Assembly: GCA_032209605.1 (NCBI GenBank)
Contig: JASFXZ010000043.1
Span: forward strand, 668,819 to 732,818
Direction of reading: 5' to 3'
DNA length: 64,000 nt
From: Mactromeris polynyma
Lineage: Eukaryota; Mollusca; Bivalvia; Venerida; Mactridae
The notes under the pieces were generated by a model. That model was not told the origin of the DNA, made no database searches, and saw nothing but the letters and a program-made list of their open reading frames with translations. Below are positions 47,457-59,409 of the stretch, in pieces. The position numbers and the translations under genes are program-made. Position 1 is the first letter of the stretch. Every line of letters begins with the position of its first letter.

Positions 47457-48424
47457 CTCAATGCTGTTATTTTCACTTTTGGATTTTTAGAAAACTCATG
47501 TGTTTTTTTTCTTTCTTTAAAATATTTATTTATTAGGTCAAAGTATTTTGATCTTAAATGTTTCCAACGACATTATGTTTGTTATTTAGCCTGAGGCAGT
47601 TGTGTATGGGTTCCTCTGTCTCCGATCAATAGAACAGAACATTACTGTAAACTTTCCTTACTGCCAATTTTAGACCCAGGGATCAATACATGTTTTTGGA
47701 GAAGAAACCGGAGAAATCAGTTTCCTTTAGATATTCCGATAAATACTGATTACTTGATACAATATTATATAGTCAGATCTGGACAGCTTATGAGTTTCTG
47801 CCAGCTTTTATTAAACGACCCTGGGCAGCCATTGATCGCTCTTTACATAAATTGAATAAAATCAAGAATTGGTAGCTGTAAAATTTGTCCTTCTGAAGTG
47901 AGGGGGGATAATATATTGACATAATTCTATCAAAGTCTCAGCTCTAGTCATCTCTTTTGTAAAGTTAAAACTATAATGGAAAGTGTCACCCCATCAGACT
48001 AGAAGTATAAGTCAGCATCTGCTATAAATGTTCTGTATTGTTTTTGTCTTTATTAGATAATCGAAACTGATGCTTCTTTCTGACAGTGTTATTTCCAGTA
48101 ATACCATATATATGACTTCTGAACGGCCCACACATGGTAAATATATTAAGAAGGAACCTATGATGGCATACTAATCTGCCACCAAGTGAACTTTATAATT
48201 AGCTAGAAAGTATGTGGTTATCAAATTAAAGAAACTATTTAACTATCTAATTTTCATAATTGTGGTTTAAGTATCATGATAAATTTAAATCTAAGATAAA
48301 TATATTGACAAGCAATATTGTCTTATAGTGCCCACAACTGCAGCCACTTACCCTCTTATAATCCCTTGGATATTCTGAATGGACAATCATGTGGGGTCAA
48401 AAACTAGGTATTACAGTCAAATCT
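47457..48424. other. Synapsin intron 5, unassigned sequence
   Basis: AT-rich. The last 50 bases (GGGGTCAAAAACTAGGTATT) resemble the mollusc-type dispersed repeat at the window start. Confidence 0.35.
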
Positions 48425-49482
48425 TAAGCTGGGTGACTGGTGAATGCCTATCTACATTCTAACTTAAGCTTGGTGACTCGGGTGAATGCCTTTCTACATT
48501 CTAACTTAAGCTGTGTGACTCTGGTGAATGCCTATCTACATTCTAACTTAAGCTGGGTGACTCTGGTGAATGCCTATCTACATTCTAACTTAAGCTGTGT
48601 GACTCTGGTGAATGCCTATCTACATTCTAACTTAAGCTTGGTGACTCGGGTGAATGCCTTTCTACATTCTAACTTAAGCTGGATGACTGGTGAATGCCTA
48701 TCTACATTCTAACTTAAGCTTGGTGACTCTGGTGAATGCCTATCTACATTCTACATTCTAACTTAAGCTGGGTGACTCTGGTGAATGCCTATCTACATTC
48801 TAACTTAAGCTGTGTGACTCTGGTGAATGCCTATCTACATTCTAACTTAAGCTGGGTGACTCTGGTGAATGCCTATCTACATTCTAACTTAAGCTGGGTG
48901 ACTCTGGTGAATGCCTATCTACATTCTAACTTAAGCTGGGTGACTCTGGTGAATGCCTATCTACATTCTAACTTAAGCTGGGTGACTGTGGTGAATGCCT
49001 ATCTACATTCTAACTTAAGCTGTGTGACTCTGGTGAATGCCTATCTACATTCTAACTTAAGCTGGGTGACTCTGGTGAATGCCTATCTACATTCTAACTT
49101 AAGCTGGGTGACTCTGGTGAATGCCTATCTACATTCTAACTTAAGCTGGGTGACTCTGGTGAATGTCTATCTACATTCTAACTTAAGCTGGGTGACTGTG
49201 GTGAATGCCTATCTACATTCTAACTTAAGCTGTGTGACTCTGGTGAATGCCTATCTACATTCTAACTTAAGCTGGGTGACTCTGGTGAATGCCTATCTAC
49301 ATTCTAACTTAAGCTGGGTGACTCTGGTGAATGCCTATCTACATTCTAACTTAAGCTGGGTGACTCTGGTCAATGCCTATCTACATTCTAACTTAAGCTG
49401 GGTGACTCTGGTGAATGCCTATCTACATTCTAACTTAAGCTGGGTGACTCGGGTCAATGCCTATCTACATTCTAACTTAAGC
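48425..49482. repeat. 42-bp minisatellite, about 25 copies (synapsin intron 5)
   Basis: The unit contains TAAGCTGGGTGACTCTGGTG followed by AATGCCTATCTACATTCTAA. A block of five unit types (GGGTGACTCTGG, GTGTGACTCTGG, GGGTGACTGTGG and so on) at about 48850-49030 recurs at about 49060-49240. It abuts the next array directly. Confidence 0.96.
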
Positions 49483-49830
49483 CTACCTGATGTAATATAT
49501 ACTGTGGCCTACCTGATGTAATATATACTGTGGCCTACCTGATGTAATATATACTGTGGCCTACCTGATGTAATATATACTGTGGCCTACCTGATGTAAT
49601 ATGTACTGTGGCCTACCTGATGTAATATGTACTGTGACCTACCTGATGTAATATATACTGTGACCTACCTGATATAATATGTACTGTGGCCTACCTGATG
49701 TAATATGTACTGTGGCCTACCTGATGTAATATATACTGTGACCTACCTGATATAATATGTACTGTGACCTACCTGATGTAATATATACTGTGACCTACCT
49801 GATATAATATGTACTGTGGCCTACCTGATG
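49481..49830. repeat. 26-bp minisatellite, about 13 copies (synapsin intron 5)
   Basis: The unit contains CCTACCTGATGTAATATATA followed by CTGTGG. Variants are ATGTACTG, GATATAAT and GTGACC. It begins inside the last unit of the 42-bp array, with TTAAGC running into GCCTACCTG. Confidence 0.95.
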
Positions 49831-51031
49831 TTTGATATACGGTATGATTCACAGGCATTAAGCTTCAATGCATCAGTAGTAGACAGCATTTTTTATTTTT
49901 GAATTTTTTGCTGACCGCTTTTTTATGTTGTTGACATAAATGGACAATAAAACGGCGAAACTGAATTAATTGTCTGAAGACTAAATTGATCAGTGGACAT
50001 CAAGATAGGAAATGTTGTTAACGCTTAGCTGGAGTGGATAAGTCTGGGGATCAATTTTCCGGGTGAAATCTGACCAGAATGTGTAAGATTGATTGTCTGA
50101 AGTGGGATCTTAGTCTTGTGAGATTTTCTCGGCTGAAAGTTACTAATCTACAACCAATTTTGAAAACTACTGAAAGAAGGTACAATACTGACCATAAACA
50201 GCTGTCCGTCTTTCTACAACTACAAGTATGCTGTTCATGACAGCTCAATTTTTTTATTAACAATAAAATTATTGATGTGGTTTAATTCATGCTGAGTTAT
50301 ATGGTGGTCCTTCGTGAGAGTAAAGTAACTTTGTAGTATTGCTTTAATTATGTGAGAGAATTGCCAATATTTGGTTAAATCAATATAAAAATGTGTATAC
50401 ATAATGAATCAGTGATGTTTTTGAAAATGATTTTACTGCCCTGTGCCTAATTTTCAATTGGGAAAATGGGCGCAATAAATCCCAAATTTGGGAAAATAAG
50501 GAAATAGTTGTTTTGCTTATAAAAATGACTTTTCAACTGTGGCTGGTGTTTGTTATATATATGAGGAGATGTAACAGCAAGGATTCAAGACAATGGTCTT
50601 TTATAAAAGGTTAGATGCACAAAAATCTGACTTAATGAAAAGAAATTCAGTCAGAGGGGGGAAAATGAACAAAGAATTGGGGAAAAATTGACACTTTTTG
50701 GCAGTAAAACTAACCAAAAAAATCACTGTGAATATATGTTGTTGCACCCAAATATTGTATGTTTTTTTATGGAACATATTTTAATTTGAAAACAGCACAT
50801 TATTGTACATTTTTTAAGATTTATTATTTAAGAAACAACACACATAATTATGTAATCACAACAATGTAATACAACCAGTACAATAGATATAAATTAAATC
50901 ATGTAAGTGGCATGAAAGTTCACGCATTATTCTGAATGCATAATATGATATATGCCCGACTGTACATTTCTTAGTAAAAAATGATTTTTGTTGAAAAGTT
51001 ACCGAACTGGACCCAGATGTTTGAAAATAAT
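49831..51031. other. Synapsin intron 5, unassigned sequence
   Basis: AT-rich, with purine-rich words such as GGGAAAATGGGCG and GGGGGGAAAATG. No exon or RNA gene is recognised. Confidence 0.35.
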
Positions 51032-51655
51032 GTAACAGACTGAACGCACAAGTACATCATCAACAAATGTCTACCAATCCTAACAGACTGAACGCACAAG
51101 TACATCATTAACAAATGTCTACCAATCCTAACAGACTGAACGCACAAGTACATCATCAACAAATGTCTACCAATCCTAACAGACTGAACGCACAAGTACA
51201 TCATCAACAAATGTCTACCAATCCTGACAGACTGAACGCACAAGTACATCATCAACAAATGTCTACCAATCCTAACAGACTGAACGCACAAGTACATCAT
51301 CAACAAATGTCTACCAATCCTAACAGACTGAACGCACAAGTACATCATCAACAAATGTCTACCAATCCTGACAGACTGAACGCACAAGTACATCATCAAC
51401 AAATGTCTACCAATCCTAACAGAATGAACGCACAAGTACATCATCAACAAATGTCTACCAATCCTAACAGACTGAACGCACAAGTACATCATCAACAAAT
51501 GTCTACCAATCCTAACAGACTGAACGCACAAGTACATCATTAACAAATGTCTACCAATCCTAACAGACTGAACGCACAAGTACATCATTAACAAATGTCT
51601 ACCAATCCTAACAGACTGAACGCACAAGTACATCATCAACAAATGTCTACCAATC
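51032..51655. repeat. 48-bp minisatellite, exactly 13 copies (synapsin intron 5)
   Basis: The unit contains TAACAGACTGAACGCACAAG, TACATCATCAACAAATGTCT and ACCAATCC. Indel-free; 624 bp equals 13 units. Variants are CTGACAG, AGAATGA and CATTAAC. Confidence 0.97.
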
Positions 51656-51914
51656 AGAGGTGCAACAAATTATCTAGAAAACCAGGTCAGTCCTCTGGTG
51701 TGCTGAAATAGGCATTACTTTGTGGACAATGGTGTTAAAATAAAAATGTATAAAATATATCAACTGATACATATCTCAGTCATGCTGAGCTGTATTTTTC
51801 ATATTAGTTTCAAAATGTCAATAAGTACAATGTTGTAATGAGTATAAAAACTGTTCAATGTTTACAACTAATACATGGAGGTTATAATAATGATCAAAAT
51901 ATCGTTTAAATCAT

Positions 51915-52165
51915 TGAAGTTATAGTGCTTTTAGAATGACTGCGAACACTGGTATATGATCTTTCCGGACCGATCCATGTCAATTTATGTAAGGAAATGA
52001 TCGTGTGCATAAACCTTTAACTGCTGTTTGTTTTACTGTTCAATCAAACACAACCGCAGCACTTTTCTCTGTCAAGCTTACAGACAAACATGAACATTTC
52101 GATACACCAATTCTGAAATGTAGTGGTCCAAGTAATATATTCGTGTGTTTGCCATTAATAAAATG
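51915..52165 (+). mobile_element. Dispersed repeat Y, copy 2
   Basis: Same-orientation partner of 8165-8416, diverged but alignable along its length. The open frame at 52005-52193 lies inside it and is not conserved in copy 1. Confidence 0.6.
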
Positions 52166-52575
52166 CATCCCAAACAGGGAGTTGGTCTACTAAACAGGTC
52201 ATAACTTTTTTATCAGATGGTAAAAAGTGTTTACAATTTAGATTTGTATTGGTGAAAAGGTGTAGATTATAAAGATAATAGGTTTAACCAGGTTTTAGAA
52301 AATGCCCATTACAGTTCTACTACCTTAATAACATGTTACACCTAGTAACTCTCTCATTTTAACAATTTCAATGAAACAGAAAATCAACCTTTAAAATGTG
52401 GTTGGCTAGGCTGAGCCCAAATGATACAATAACTACGTATTTCCTTTTTCTGAACTGCCATATATCTCAGTATTCACATGCTACACTAGTTTATGCTAGT
52501 CTGAATTGAATCAGAGAGTTTCAAAGTACAACCAATTAATTAAAACTTGGAATTATCCTTCAACATAAAAGTTAT

Positions 52576-52788
52576 TTATGGAAGAATGCTAAATTTAGCA
52601 AGCTTCTGTTCTTCACGGCACTGCTTGTTACGTTGATTTCGGTGCCATTTACAACCTCCTGTGGAACTGTTTTTGTCGAGAATGCAGGCTGAGTGTCTCT
52701 GGTAACATTTTCCATCAGAAGTATTGGTTCTCCAGTAGCAGGCGTTGTTGTTGTTGTCATTTCCCCGCCGATTTCTTTCTACAATAGG
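52576..52788 (-). CDS. Timp: TIMP coding exon 5 (C-terminal domain)
   Basis: 213 nt following the acceptor TTTCTATTCCAG, encoding residues 168-237 and TAA at 52576-52578. It begins PIVERNRRGNDNNNNACYW and holds five cysteines of the C-domain (184, 195, 202, 213, 224) in a TIMP-like spacing that includes SACI and GGCKW. The N-N-N-N run and basic stretch at the start are unusual. The longer open frame in another phase, beginning MTTTTTPATG, is a shadow. Confidence 0.9.
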   Translation of the reverse strand, partial: PIVERNRRGNDNNNNACYWRTNTSDGKCYQRHSACILDKNSSTGGCKWHRNQRNKQCREEQKLAKFSILP

Positions 52789-55700
52789 CTGGAATAGAAA
52801 ATGTTACACAAATGTTTTAATGTACAGTAAAACCTCAACAATAAGATAATGTTTTACTGTAGTTATACTTAATGACAGCTGAGCAACCATCTTGTTTTCT
52901 TATTCTTATATCTAAAAGCTCTTAACACTTGTCCAATGATTTACTGGTATAATAGTTTTACAGCTGAAACATGATGCATAACATTTCAGTCATTACATCC
53001 ACCATTTAGGAAGAATCTATGTCATATATGTAACATTACATCCACCATTTAGGAAGAATCTATGTCATATATGTAACATTACATCCACCATTTAGGAAGA
53101 ATCTATGTCACATGTGTAACATTACATCCACCATTTAGGAAGAATCTATGTCATATATGTAACATTACATCCACCATTTAGGAAGAATCTATGTCATATA
53201 TGTAACATTACATCCACCATTTAGGAAGAATCTATGTCACATGTGTAACATTACATCCACCATTTAGGAAGAATCTATGTCACATGTGTAACATTACATC
53301 CACCATTTAGGAAGAATCTATGTCACATGTGTAACATTACATCCACCATTTAGGAAGAATCTATGTCACATGTGTATCATATCATTCATGTAATTTTCAA
53401 TATTTTGCATTTAATATTGCTTCCTTTTCTAGCTATTTTTCATAACCAAACGTTTCTTTTCTATATTTTTGTAAACTCAAAGATGAAGCAGAAGATAAAC
53501 TATATTCAGGTACAAATTTAGTTCAAAATGAACTCTTGTCTGTAAAACATCGAGTTTAATGCAGCAAAATGATATGATGCATCAATTAGTATCAAAATAA
53601 AAAAAAATATTAGCTTTTAAAATAATTGAGGTTTGCTAAAATCTAATGAAATTTCCGTCTGTGTACAATTCCTGTGGGTATGTCGTGAATATATTGTTAT
53701 TTTAATAATAGAAATAATGTGTATTACACATCTGTGATAATTGTAACCTTATTATCATTGTACCAATTTACCAGGAGCAAGGTGACCTTGCCGTCTTTTA
53801 AAATCTTTAACAATTACAGTCAAAATGGCGACCTCATGAACTGTTGGGAATCGCAACCATATTTATTCTACCGTGGTTACTTGGAGACATGTTTAAATAT
53901 TTCAAAGTCATACCTGACAATCACAGTTCTTGGCGTATGTAAATCTAAGATACTTCTTCTGTGATTTGGTCACCCATGCCCAGGGTGTTCCCCAGGTACA
54001 TAAGTTGATCCACAGCTTACCATCCGTGATAGTACCTGCAATATAGGATACCAGCATCAATCAAATATCTACCCACAACACAACATACAACTTTTGAATC
54101 TATCAGATAAAATCATATGTTAGTATGTTTGACAATTATTAATGCATAATTTTGACTTATATCAGTCAAATCCCAGACTGTCAGATGTGTGAAAGATTCT
54201 GACTTTTACTGTTACATGGTTCTCACTTATAATCTACCTAATTTATACGTTCAGGCAATAAACTAGCTTTATACTGTTCTGTTATTCTGTGACCTGACTT
54301 CTGACTTTCTCATTATATACCCGTTGCTTAACTGAGAACATACAGCACTGCAATCAAGCAATGCCAAGCTTCATCATTTTTCTGTCAGATGAACGAGTGC
54401 AGATTTTAAAGAAGCAAATATCTTTGGTAAAGAACACATCTTCTACCAGACAATGTATTCAATCTGAATATTGCATCAAGCAATGTTTCATGAAGTACAC
54501 ATGTAATTGGCCATGTAGAGTGTACGCTGTGTGAATCTCAGCATTGTTAGGATTCAGAATGAGAGGCCAATGATTTATTCCCAGATTAATTCTCCCAATA
54601 TTCACTGCTGTCCTCTGATCAGTAAGTAAGGAAGCCTCATGGCAACCCTTGACTGATCTCATATTGGATTCGGAGGTAGCAATACAATTTGGGGTTTGAA
54701 TTACCAGGAGTGATGGTGGCCTTTGTCTTGTCTTTCAGATAATGAAGTTACTGTGTCTGTGTTGGCATGGTATGTATCTAACAAGGGAACAAGATTCTGA
54801 ACGGAGGCTTTTTTGTCATTGGTCCTCATATAGCATCCATATTTGTCTTACTTGCATGCCTTGTTGGCCTTCTGGATTATAATGATGAACATTTTATGTA
54901 TGAATCTTACGTATAACCATGTCATATTGTCTTATATGAGTTAATTATCTGGAAGCATTCATCAGAAAATGCGTACAGTACTGATAATATCAGTCTAGTT
55001 CCATAACAAAGTTATTTTGTTATGAGAGTTTTTAGTCTCATTAGTGTGATAGAATATCAGAGAAAAAACTGAAAGCATTCAGATAACCCTGACCTGTAAC
55101 TTCATGAAATGATGGCACTTCAAATTAATCATTCATTGTTTGGCAGCTGGTTGAAATGTATGAGGAATATTAATGGAATGGATGAAATTGATCCAGAGGA
55201 GTCTGAAACATTCTGGGGAAAAAAGTACTTTGTTTGGCTTCATCCCACTTTGTTGTGACTTGGTGAAGGTTTATATCTGTACCTCAATTGTTTAAGTAAT
55301 TGATTTCAATAAACAGTTTAAGCCTTTACAATATACTTACTGAAATGTATTTAGTTTTTGTTGCGTAATTGTGGTATATAAAACATGAGTGGCAATATAT
55401 GAGAATGATCTATATCCGGCTGATTTATACTACATTATGTTGTATAAAAATGCTTTCAGTTCTTCACAAACCATGCTTGCAATGATGCCAACAGGAGCGC
55501 AACACTTTGTGATGCCCAAACATCAACTATTAAATTGTGAAGACAGATATATTGGTATATAATATCTGTGATTGATATGATACAGTAAATGCTCAATAAT
55601 AAGACGGACCCTTGGGACCCTTGAAGTTGAGATGGTCCTAATGTTGAAATTTAATGAAGAGCAAAATAGTGAAAAAGGACTTGAAAATTGTGTTCTTAAT

Positions 55701-58700
55701 ATTGAGGTAGTTGTTTTATTGAGGTGGTCCTTTTATTGAGGTGGTCCTTTTATTGAGGTGGTCCTTTTATTGAGGTGGTCTTTAAGTGAGGTTTTACTGT
55801 ACATTGAGAAAGCATAATATGAGAATCTACCTGTAAGAAGATATTTGGTTCTTAATTCTAGATCCACTTTGCACATTCCATCAATGGGTGGGGTATGGAT
55901 TACTGCAACAGTACTGTTCTTGCTTAGTCCAACATCATTGTCCTATAAATATATACAATATGGTAACAATAAGATTCAAACAATACTGTAATAGTGCTGT
56001 GTCGTGCAGTCACTGAAAACTTTACCTTATTTCATTGACACCACATTTAAATGTTAAGATTTTGTCATTCACTCGATGTATTTGGCAGTGAAATGTTGAC
56101 AGTATTCTGTCAGTCAAATAGAACCTGGTGAATGAAATATCAGCAGCTTAGTTATGTCAACGTTCGTTCGTTATTTTTGTTTATAAGGTCATCAGTCACC
56201 ATGTACACGAAGGTACTTATAGGCATTTTTGTTGACCCCAACATGTACCCCGCATGTCGTTAAATTGGTTTTAGGATCTAAAAGGGTAAATTTGTCTTGT
56301 TGATAATTTATCTACAAGCTTATACCAAATATATGTCAATTTTGAATCCAAAGCTAGCTACACGCCGAGATCAATGAGATAAAAAAATGGTTGTAGTTTC
56401 TATTAATTTTGTGATTTAGCCAGTCTATAGATATCTTGTCCTGAAAAGGACAGTAGTTATGTCAACAGTTCATGGTAGTTCTTTATGTATAGGGTTGCAA
56501 AAGTTAGATAATCGGTGATGCCAGATGGCATGCCAACTGAATATAACAATAATGCTTTCTGATGTCATAACAAAACATGTCATTTCATACCTATTTACAA
56601 ATAAATACAGTCAGTCGGACCTTGTTTATTCAACAACCTTCTATCTGAATACTTGGTATCATTTGAAATAAATATCAGGTTCCGATATATCTTCTCATGC
56701 ATGTTGAATTGAAATGGGCTTTATGAAACCACGTATAATTCGAAATAAGATTTTGTACCCAATGAATTTGAATGAACAAGGTGCGTAGAGTACTCTAATA
56801 CATGTACTTACATTGTACTCTAATACTTACATATTGTACTCTAATACTTACATTGTACTCTAATACTTACATTGTACTCTAATACTTACATTGTACTCTA
56901 ATACTTACATTGCACTCTAATACATGTACTTACATTGTACTCTAATACTTACATTGCACTCTAATACATGTACTTACATTGTACTCTAATACTTACATTG
57001 TACTCTAATACTTACATTGTACTCTAATACTTACATTGCACTCTAATACATGTACTTACATTGTACTCTAATACTTACATTGTACTCTAATACTTACATT
57101 GTACTCTAATACTTACATTGTACTCTAATACTTACATTGTACTCTAATACTTACATTGTATTCTAATACTTACATTGTACTCTAATACTTACATTGTACT
57201 CTAATACTTACATTGTATTCTAATACTTACATTGTATTCTAATACTTACATTGTACTCTAATACTTACATTGTACTCTAATACTTACATTGTACTCTAAT
57301 ACTTACATTGTACTCTAATACTTACATTGCACTCTAATACATGTACTTACATTGTACTCTAATACTTACATATTGTACTCTAATACTTACATTGTACTCT
57401 AATACTTACATTGTACTCTAATACTTACATTGTACTCTAATACTTACATTGTACTCTAATACTTACATTGTATTCTAATACTTACATTGTACTCTAATAC
57501 TTACATTGTACTCTAATACTTACATTGTACTCTAATACTTACATTGTATTCTAATACTTACATTGTATTCTAATACTTACATTGTACTCTAATACTTACA
57601 TTGTACTCTAATACTTACATTGTACTCTAATACTTACATTGTACTCTAATACTTACATTGTACTCTAATACTTACATTGTACTCTAATACTTACATTGCA
57701 CTCTAATACATGTACTTACATTGTACTCTAATACTTACATTGTACTCTAATACTTACATTGCACTCTAATACATGTACTTACATTGTACTCTAATACTTA
57801 CATTGTACTCTAATACTTACATTGTACTCTAATACTTACATTGTATTCTAATACTTACATTGTATTCTAATACTTACATTGTACTCTAATACTTACATTG
57901 TACTCTAATACTTACATTGTACTCTAATACTTACATTGTACTCTAATACTTACATTGCACTCTAATACATGTACTTACATTGTACTCTAATACTTACATA
58001 TTGTACTCTAATACTTACATTGTACTCTAATACTTACATTGTACTCTAATACTTACATTGTACTCTAATACTTACATTGTACTCTAATACTTACATTGCA
58101 CTCTAATACATGTACTTACATTGTACTCTAATACTTACATATTGTACTCTAATACTTACATTGTACTCTAATACTTACATTGTACTCTAATACTTACATT
58201 GTACTCTAATACTTACATTGTACTCTAATACTTACATTGTATTCTAATACTTACATTGTACTCTAATACTTACATTGTACTCTAATACTTACATTGTACT
58301 CTAATACTTACATTGTACTCTAATACTTACATTGTATTCTAATACTTACATTGTATTCTAATACTTACATTGTACTCTAATACTTACATTGTACTCTAAT
58401 ACTTACATTGTACTCTAATACTTACATTGTACTCTAATACTTACATTGTACTCTAATACTTACATTGTACTCTAATACTAACATTGTACTCTAAATACTT
58501 ACATTGTACTCTAATACTTACATTGTACTCTAATACTTACATTGTACTCTAATACTTACATTGTACTCTAATACTTGCATTGTACTCTAATACTTACATT
58601 GCACTCTAATACTTACATTGCACTCTAATACTTACATTGCACTCTAATACTTACATTGTACTCTAATACTTACATTGTACTCTAATACTTACATTGACTT

Positions 58701-59365
58701 TGAACATTTTTAGGATTTTCACATTGTATTTCAGATCAATCGGATGTCTGTATTCTACAGGTTCTGTCTTATTTTCCACCTTCAGCAAAGTTTTCTTGTA
58801 TATATATTCCCCTTCACCTCTCAGACGTGCCTGCATTACTGTAATATAACAATTTACACAATATGTCAAACTACATTATTCCATAATTTATAGCTCGAAT
58901 TATGTTGGATAAATTTCCGAATTGTCTTTACTACATACAAAATTTTGCTTAATCATTTGCAAGTAGAGATATGTCCGTTAATAAATAATATATAACTATT
59001 GATAGAACTTATGTAATATAAGCACATATTGAAGTTAAATCCCCCACAACAGTTATGTAAAACAAAACAAAATAGTTTGTGTCACTCATTTATCTGTACA
59101 AATTATCATAATCTCCTTAACAACCTCACATGTTCTATTACATGTATATATCACTATTTTTCTCATATTTCCTCATATTCTCATACAGACTGTTTTAACT
59201 CACTGGACCAATAGGAAATTCACTTATAAAACATGAAATCTTACCAAAGTCTGCTTGACAATAATTGTTCTGTAAATGTGACTGTAGACAGGAACATCCT
59301 TCACTCTGGTCTATCAGCAATGCTGCCAACATGACCAATACAACATGGAACCAACCCAGCATCAT
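52576..59365 (-). CDS. Timp: TIMP (tissue inhibitor of metalloproteinases), complete five-exon gene
   Basis: TIMPs are secreted inhibitors that block matrix metalloproteinases by inserting the mature N-terminal Cys into the zinc site. On the minus strand, exons 59365-59245, 58838-58693, 55942-55831, 54035-53914 and 52788-52576 join to 714 nt, or 237 residues plus stop, with phases 1, 0, 1, 0 and all introns GT-AG. A hydrophobic signal peptide ends at Gly23. The mature chain starts CSCLQSHLQNNYCQAD. Cysteines at 24, 26, 36, 113, 139 and 164 form the N-domain set, and those at 166, 184, 195, 202, 213 and 224 the C-domain set: twelve in all, as in canonical TIMPs. Possible N-glycosylation sites are at 63, 98, 189 and 207. 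The gene lies wholly within synapsin intron 5 on the opposite strand. Confidence 0.95.
52825..52859. mobile_element. 35-bp pogo/Tigger-like MITE relic in TIMP intron 4
   Basis: Flanked by TA on both sides. It begins CAGTAAAACCTCAACAATAA and ends GTTTTACTG. It is the smallest of the related elements at 9734, 30130 and 55583. Confidence 0.65.
52989..53373. repeat. 43-bp minisatellite, 9 copies (TIMP intron 4)
   Basis: The unit contains CATTACATCCACCATTTAGG followed by AAGAATCTATGTCATATATG. Two types (CATATATG and CACATGTG) alternate irregularly. Confidence 0.95.
53914..54035 (-). CDS. Timp: TIMP coding exon 4
   Basis: 122 nt between TATATTGCAG and GTATGACTT on the minus strand. It completes Gly127 and encodes residues 128-167, TITDGKLWINLCTWGTPW through SQKKYLRFTYAKNCDCQ. 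The DGK....LC, PW, Q-K-K and C-x-C pattern matches the end of the TIMP N-domain and the domain junction (Cys164 and Cys166). Phase 1 in, phase 0 out. A plus-strand open frame over it is a shadow. Confidence 0.95.
54036..55582. other. TIMP intron 3, unassigned part
   Basis: AT-rich intron sequence. No tandem array or recognisable exon is present. Confidence 0.5.
55583..55799. mobile_element. pogo/Tigger-like MITE in TIMP intron 3
   Basis: TA-flanked (55581-55582 and 55800-55801). It begins CAGTAAATGCTCAATAATAA and ends AAGTGAGGTTTTACTG. It shares AAATAGTGAAAAAGGACTTG and AAAATTGTGTTC with the element at 9734. Internally it carries about five copies of a 17-bp unit, GGTCCTTTTATTGAGGT. Confidence 0.75.
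55831..55942 (-). CDS. Timp: TIMP coding exon 3
   Basis: 112 nt between ATATTTATAG and GTAGATTCT on the minus strand. It encodes residues 90-126 plus one base of Gly127: DNDVGLSKNSTVAVIHTPP, then IDGMCKVDLELRTKYLLT. The A-V-I-x-T-P and C-x-V-x-L-x-x-x-x-x-Y-L motifs are characteristic of TIMP N-domains. Cys113 is the expected disulfide partner of one of the N-terminal cysteines. Confidence 0.95.
56605..56785 (+). mobile_element. MITE-like dispersed repeat Z, copy 2
   Basis: The ends CAGTCGGACCTTGTTTATTC and TTTGAATGAACAAGGTGCG form an imperfect inverted repeat. The interior shares CAACAACCTTCTA and AAATATCAGGTTCCGATATA with 26086-26314. It adjoins the left end of the 19-bp array. Confidence 0.6.
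56790..58696. repeat. 19-bp minisatellite carrying the TIMP intron 2 donor, about 100 copies
   Basis: On the minus strand the unit is CAATGTAAGTATTAGAGTA. The first unit overlaps the TIMP exon 2/intron 2 boundary (exon end GTCAAT, intron start GTAAGTATTAGAG), so the last four exon bases and the donor are part of the repeat. Variants include 3-4 bp insertions (AAGTACATGTATTAGAG type) and AATATG forms, arranged in recurring blocks. The array fills about 70% of TIMP intron 2. Confidence 0.97.
58693..58838 (-). CDS. Timp: TIMP coding exon 2
   Basis: 146 nt between TTATATTACAG and GTAAGTATT on the minus strand. It completes Val41 and encodes residues 42-89, MQARLRGEGEYIYKKT through YNVKILKMFKVN. 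V-x-x-A at the start and Y-x-V/I-K-x-x-K-M-F-K at the end match the TIMP family (Y-E-I-K-Q-I-K-M-F-K in vertebrates). The donor is duplicated in tandem downstream; reading through it gives a stop within nine codons. Confidence 0.95.
59245..59365 (-). CDS. Timp: TIMP coding exon 1 (signal peptide and inhibitory N-terminus)
   Basis: 121 nt ending at donor GTAAGATTTC, encoding residues 1-40 plus one base of Val41. It starts MMLGWFHVVLVMLAALL, a typical hydrophobic signal peptide, and cleavage after SEG would expose Cys24. C-S-C-x3-H-x5-Y-C-x-A-D matches the TIMP signature, and Ser at mature position 2 is as in TIMP-2. The second ATG (59362) is an alternative start. An acceptor-like TATATTTCAG at 59419-59410 (minus strand) suggests a spliced 5' untranslated region. 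Confidence 0.94.
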
Positions 59366-59409
59366 TCTTCTGCTACGTTCTACAGTATTATGATATAATT
59401 GCTCTTTAA

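Noticed and set aside
46425..47594. 389-codon open frame with repeats of LCDHSPTVKVPARNKT
   Set aside because: Product of the 48-bp array, which is equally open on the opposite strand. It lies inside synapsin intron 5 with no exon evidence.
52572..52760. Open frame MTTTTTPATGEP... on the minus strand
   Set aside because: It overlaps TIMP exon 5 in another phase. The TIMP frame has the cysteine pattern and matches the upstream exon phase.
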